Below are positions 61,612-64,000 of a DNA stretch of 64,000 bases, piece by piece (the first letter of the stretch is position 1; each line of letters begins with the position of its first letter). Made by a program: the position numbers and the translations under genes. The notes below the pieces were generated by a model, which made no database searches, was not told the origin of the DNA, and worked only from the letters and a program-made list of their open reading frames with translations. Source of the DNA: Rhizobium bangladeshense (GTDB taxonomy: Bacteria > Pseudomonadota > Alphaproteobacteria > Rhizobiales > Rhizobiaceae); assembly GCF_001662075.1 (NCBI RefSeq), contig NZ_LYPL01000022.1:1-64000 (forward strand), given 5' to 3'.

Positions 61612-62400
61612 TCAGTCGAGACGCATGTCGATGCCGCACTTCGACATATAGTGTTTCGCCTCACTGACGGAATAGGTGCCGAAGTGGAAGATCGAGGCGG
61701 CGAGCACGGCATTGGCATGACCTTCCTTCACCCCGGCGACGAGGTCGTCGAGATCGCCGACACCGCCGGAGGCGATGACGGGCACGCGCACCGCGTCGGC
61801 GATCGTCCGGGTCAGTTCCAGATCGTAGCCGACCTTGGTGCCGTCGCGGTCCATCGACGTGACCAGAAGCTCGCCGGCGCCGCGCGTCACCATCTTCTGT
61901 GCGAATTCGACGGCGTCGATGCCGGTCGCGTTGCGGCCACCATGCGTATAGATTTCCCAGGCGCTGAGATTGTCACCGCCGACCGCCTGCGTGAGCCGGC
62001 GCTTGGCGTCGATCGAGACGACGATGCACTGGTCGCCGAACTTGTCGGCCGCCTCGGCAACGAAGTCGGGATTGCTGACCGCGGCCGAGTTGATCGAAAC
62101 CTTGTCGGCGCCGCAGAGCAGCAGCCTGCGGATATCGGCGATGGTGCGCACCCCGCCGCCGACCGTCAGCGGCATGAAGCACTGGTCGGCCGTGCGCGAC
62201 ACGACATCGAAGATCGTTTCGCGATTGTCCGATGAAGCGGTGATGTCGAGGAAGCAAAGTTCGTCGGCGCCGGCCGCATCATAGGCTTTCGCCGCTTCGA
62301 CGGGATCGCCGGCATCGACGAGATTGAGGAAGTTGACGCCCTTGACGACGCGGCCGTCCTTGACGTCGAGGCAGGGGATGACACGGGCCTTGAGGGTCAT
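61612..62400 (-). CDS. hisF: Imidazole glycerol phosphate synthase cyclase subunit HisF
   Basis: The 262-residue TIM barrel forms imidazole glycerol phosphate with HisH. Catalytic Asp is in IPCLDVKDGRVVKG, and the second in SMDRDGTKVGYDLEL; the phosphate-binding VIASGGVGDLDDL closes the site. Its ATG directly follows the hisA stop, and hisE follows 17 bp later. Confidence 0.97.
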   Translation of the reverse strand: MTLKARVIPCLDVKDGRVVKGVNFLNLVDAGDPVEAAKAYDAAGADELCFLDITASSDNRETIFDVVSRTADQCFMPLTVGGGVRTIADIRRLLLCGADKVSINSAAVSNPDFVAEAADKFGDQCIVVSIDAKRRLTQAVGGDNLSAWEIYTHGGRNATGIDAVEFAQKMVTRGAGELLVTSMDRDGTKVGYDLELTRTIADAVRVPVIASGGVGDLDDLVAGVKEGHANAVLAASIFHFGTYSVSEAKHYMSKCGIDMRLD

Positions 62401-63147
62401 TTAAGCGGTCTCCTTGGCCCTGCTGGCCTTGATCAGCGCCAGCGCTTCGGCCGGGTCGATCCGGCCGTCATAAAGCGCCCGGCCCGAAATCGCGCCTTCG
62501 AGCTTCTCTGCATCGGGTTCCAGCATGCGTCTGACGTCCGCGAGCGAGGCAAGACCGCCGGAGGCGATGACGGGAATGGAGACGGCACCGGCAAGTTCCA
62601 GCGTCGAAGCCCAGTTGATGCCGGCAAGGACGCCGTCGCGGTCGATATCAGTGTAGATGATCGCGGCGACGCCCGCGCCTTCGAATTTCTGGGCGAGCTC
62701 GATGACGCCGAGTTCGGAAGCCTCAGCCCAGCCTTCGACGGCCACCTTGCCGCCCTTGGCGTCGATGCCGACGGCGACGTGACCGGGAAATTTCCGGCAG
62801 GCCTCGATGACCAGATCAGGATTTCTCACCGCCACCGTGCCGAGAATGACGCGCCGCAGCCCGCGCGCGAGCCAGGCTTCGATATGATCGAGCGTGCGGA
62901 TGCCGCCGCCGAGCTGCACCGGATTCTTCGTCGCCATGAGGATCGCTTCGACGGCCTCGCCATTGGCCGAATGTCCCGCAAAGGCGCCGTCAAGATCGAC
63001 CACATGCAGCCATTCGAAACCCTGCTCTTCGAAGGATTTCGCCTGGGCGGCCGGATCGGTGTTGTAGACCGTCGCCTGCTGCATGTCGCCGAGCTTCAGG
63101 CGGACGCATTGGCCGCCCTTCAGATCGATCGCGGGAAAAAGGATCAT
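62401..63147 (-). CDS. hisA: Phosphoribosylformimino-5-aminoimidazole carboxamide ribotide isomerase HisA
   Basis: The 248-residue TIM barrel opens the sugar ring in histidine synthesis. It begins MILFPAIDLKGGQCVRL with catalytic Asp8, has a YTDIDRDG motif with the second acid, and VIASGGLASLADV near the C-terminus. The gene is adjacent to hisF on one side and to the 185-residue unknown gene on the other. Confidence 0.97.
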   Translation of the reverse strand: MILFPAIDLKGGQCVRLKLGDMQQATVYNTDPAAQAKSFEEQGFEWLHVVDLDGAFAGHSANGEAVEAILMATKNPVQLGGGIRTLDHIEAWLARGLRRVILGTVAVRNPDLVIEACRKFPGHVAVGIDAKGGKVAVEGWAEASELGVIELAQKFEGAGVAAIIYTDIDRDGVLAGINWASTLELAGAVSIPVIASGGLASLADVRRMLEPDAEKLEGAISGRALYDGRIDPAEALALIKASRAKETA

Positions 63148-63153
63148 GTCGTC

Positions 63154-63711
63154 TTACGTCCGTAAACTGGTCGATACCATCAGCGCATTCCACGCATCTA
63201 CGATATCCGAGCGGAAAAAGACAGCGGCAATGGTGGCCGCGCCGAAAAGCAGAAGAAGCAGCAGGGTGACGGCAAAGCCGGCGCGAACCTGGCGCCAGAA
63301 GCCGAGGCGTCGCTTCATCGATTTCTCGATGTCGCGTACCTCCCGCAGCGCCTGGCTGTTGACGGCGGCGAGCCGTATTTCCGGCTCCATCGCTTCGACA
63401 TAGGTTTCGGCATAACTGGCAAGGATCTGGGAGGCGCGGTCGCGCAGCGTATTGCGCAGGTCGGTCGAGAGATAATTGCCGGAGACGGCAGCAAGCTCGG
63501 CCTCGTTGGGCGAACGGCCGGCATTACGCTTGCGGTAGCTGAGCACGAAGTCGCGCTTCTGCCGCTCATAGAGGGCATAGGCAAGCAGGCCGATCAGATC
63601 GTCCTCGCCTTCGATATAAAATTCCAGCACGGCCTCGGTGATGTCGCCGGCGTTGATGCCGTTGGCGCGCAGCTGCGAATTCTCGTTGCCGGCAAGGAAT
63701 TCGTGGATCAT
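63154..63711 (-). CDS. Uncharacterised tail-anchored-like membrane protein in the his cluster
   Basis: The 185-residue product has a helical, acidic N-terminal two-thirds with YIEGEDDLIGLLAYALYERQ and KRDFVLSYRKRNAGRSPNE, and a single C-terminal hydrophobic segment (FAVTLLLLLLFGAATIAAVF, about residues 145-164). No family is recognised. It overlaps the next gene (63708-63890) by four bases and is seven bases upstream of hisA, so it is in the histidine operon. Its topology suggests the bulk in the cytoplasm, anchored by its C-terminus. Confidence 0.85.
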   Translation of the reverse strand: MIHEFLAGNENSQLRANGINAGDITEAVLEFYIEGEDDLIGLLAYALYERQKRDFVLSYRKRNAGRSPNEAELAAVSGNYLSTDLRNTLRDRASQILASYAETYVEAMEPEIRLAAVNSQALREVRDIEKSMKRRLGFWRQVRAGFAVTLLLLLLFGAATIAAVFFRSDIVDAWNALMVSTSLRT

Positions 63712-63890
63712 CGGTCCAGCCTTTCTTTCAGCGCCCTGGCCGCATTGGAAAGCGCTCTCCGGTGAATGGCCTCATCGACACGGCGGATGATCGTTCCATC
63801 GGGAAGCCGGATGTCCGAGAAGGGCGGCAGGCCCTCTCTGGAGGGTCTCAGCGTATAGAACACCTTGCCTGATTTCCGCGAAGCCGGCAT
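63708..63890 (-). CDS. Small uncharacterised protein in the his cluster
   Basis: The 60-residue product begins MPASRKSGKVFYTLRP and is rich in arginine, with a SDIRLPDGTIIRRVDEAIHR core and an AARALKERLDR helix. No family is recognised. ATG 63890 has AGGAG nine bases upstream; a GTG at 63899 would add three residues. It overlaps the 185-residue gene by ATGA. The pair probably acts together; a role in histidine synthesis is not implied. Confidence 0.75.
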   Translation of the reverse strand: MPASRKSGKVFYTLRPSREGLPPFSDIRLPDGTIIRRVDEAIHRRALSNAARALKERLDR

Positions 63891-63942
63891 CGAGCGCACT
63901 CCTGTTCCCGTGTTTTCATAAAGGGAAAATAAGGCGGCGGTA

Positions 63943-64000
63943 TTACGGGTTCCAGCGCAGGAAATTGGCGATCAGGGCGAGGCCGAGCTTCTGGCTCTTT
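63943..64000 (-). CDS. hisH: HisH, C-terminal end (runs off the window)
   Basis: The last 18 codons before the stop at 63943 read KSQKLGLALIANFLRWNP, which matches the C-terminus of the glutamine amidotransferase subunit of imidazole glycerol phosphate synthase. It would supply ammonia to HisF. The rest lies outside the window. The call rests on this short tail and the gene order. Confidence 0.75.
   Translation of the reverse strand, partial: KSQKLGLALIANFLRWNP

Overview
This window is core chromosome of an alphaproteobacterium of the Rhizobiales, most likely Rhizobium (leguminosarum/etli type). The reasons are a ChvG-ChvI pair next to a Man-type EIIA, HPr and a short HPr kinase, a DivL-type kinase, a TrcR (DUF1013) regulator, a TsaE-AmgK fusion, an intracellular PHB depolymerase, and a hisH-x-x-hisA-hisF-hisE-coaA cluster. 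The DNA is uniformly GC-rich with tight, overlapping operons. I see no insertion sequence, prophage, CRISPR array, rRNA or tRNA. The genus call rests on gene content and order recalled from memory, not on a search.

The most important region is 9.5-23 kb, which looks like the chromosomal replication origin and its segregation apparatus. A roughly 400-bp gene-free gap at 18323-18722 between hemE and the PPDK-regulator gene holds a perfect DnaA box, several near-matches, an AT-rich tract and four GANTC (CcrM) sites. Genes to its left (hemE, hemJ, rho, mnmE, mnmG, rsmG, parA, parB) read left and those to its right (PPDK regulator, maf, aroE, coaE, dnaQ) read right, as expected for leading-strand genes around an origin. 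A perfect parS palindrome lies inside rsmG, a 15/16 match inside aroE, and two weaker ones between mnmG and mnmE.

Layout: 0-5.2 kb holds the start of acsA, trcR, an orphan flagellin, prpE and a YggS-type PLP protein. 5.3-9.5 kb holds leuS-lptE-holA. 9.5-23 kb is the origin region. 22.4-29 kb holds secB, fxsA, a Tim44-like/mltA/smr/XRE run and gyrB. 29-34.2 kb is a looser stretch: nitroreductase, DUF2218, a reductase relic, FAH-family enzyme, phaZ, DUF2852 and a YgjP-like metallopeptidase. 34.2-39.3 kb is trpF-trpB-trpA-accD-folC. 39.4-51.4 kb, on the minus strand, holds trxA, addA, addB, murU, tsaE-amgK and divL. 51.5-57.2 kb, also minus, holds ahcY, HPr, EIIA, HPr kinase, chvG and chvI. 57.4-60.3 kb holds pckA, arfB and alkB. 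60.3-64 kb is coaA-hisE-hisF-hisA, two unknown genes and the end of hisH.

The genes work together in recognisable modules: replication and segregation (putative oriC, parS, ParAB, HolA, DnaQ, GyrB), cell-cycle control (DivL, TrcR, GANTC sites), envelope and carbon/nitrogen sensing (ChvG-ChvI with HPr/EIIA/HPr kinase beside pckA), peptidoglycan recycling (MurU, AmgK, MltA), and tryptophan and histidine synthesis. I found no obviously new multi-gene system. The best leads are the origin architecture, the loss of the AccD zinc ribbon, a palindrome upstream of ahcY, an MltA without a visible export signal, and two uncharacterised genes inside the his cluster.
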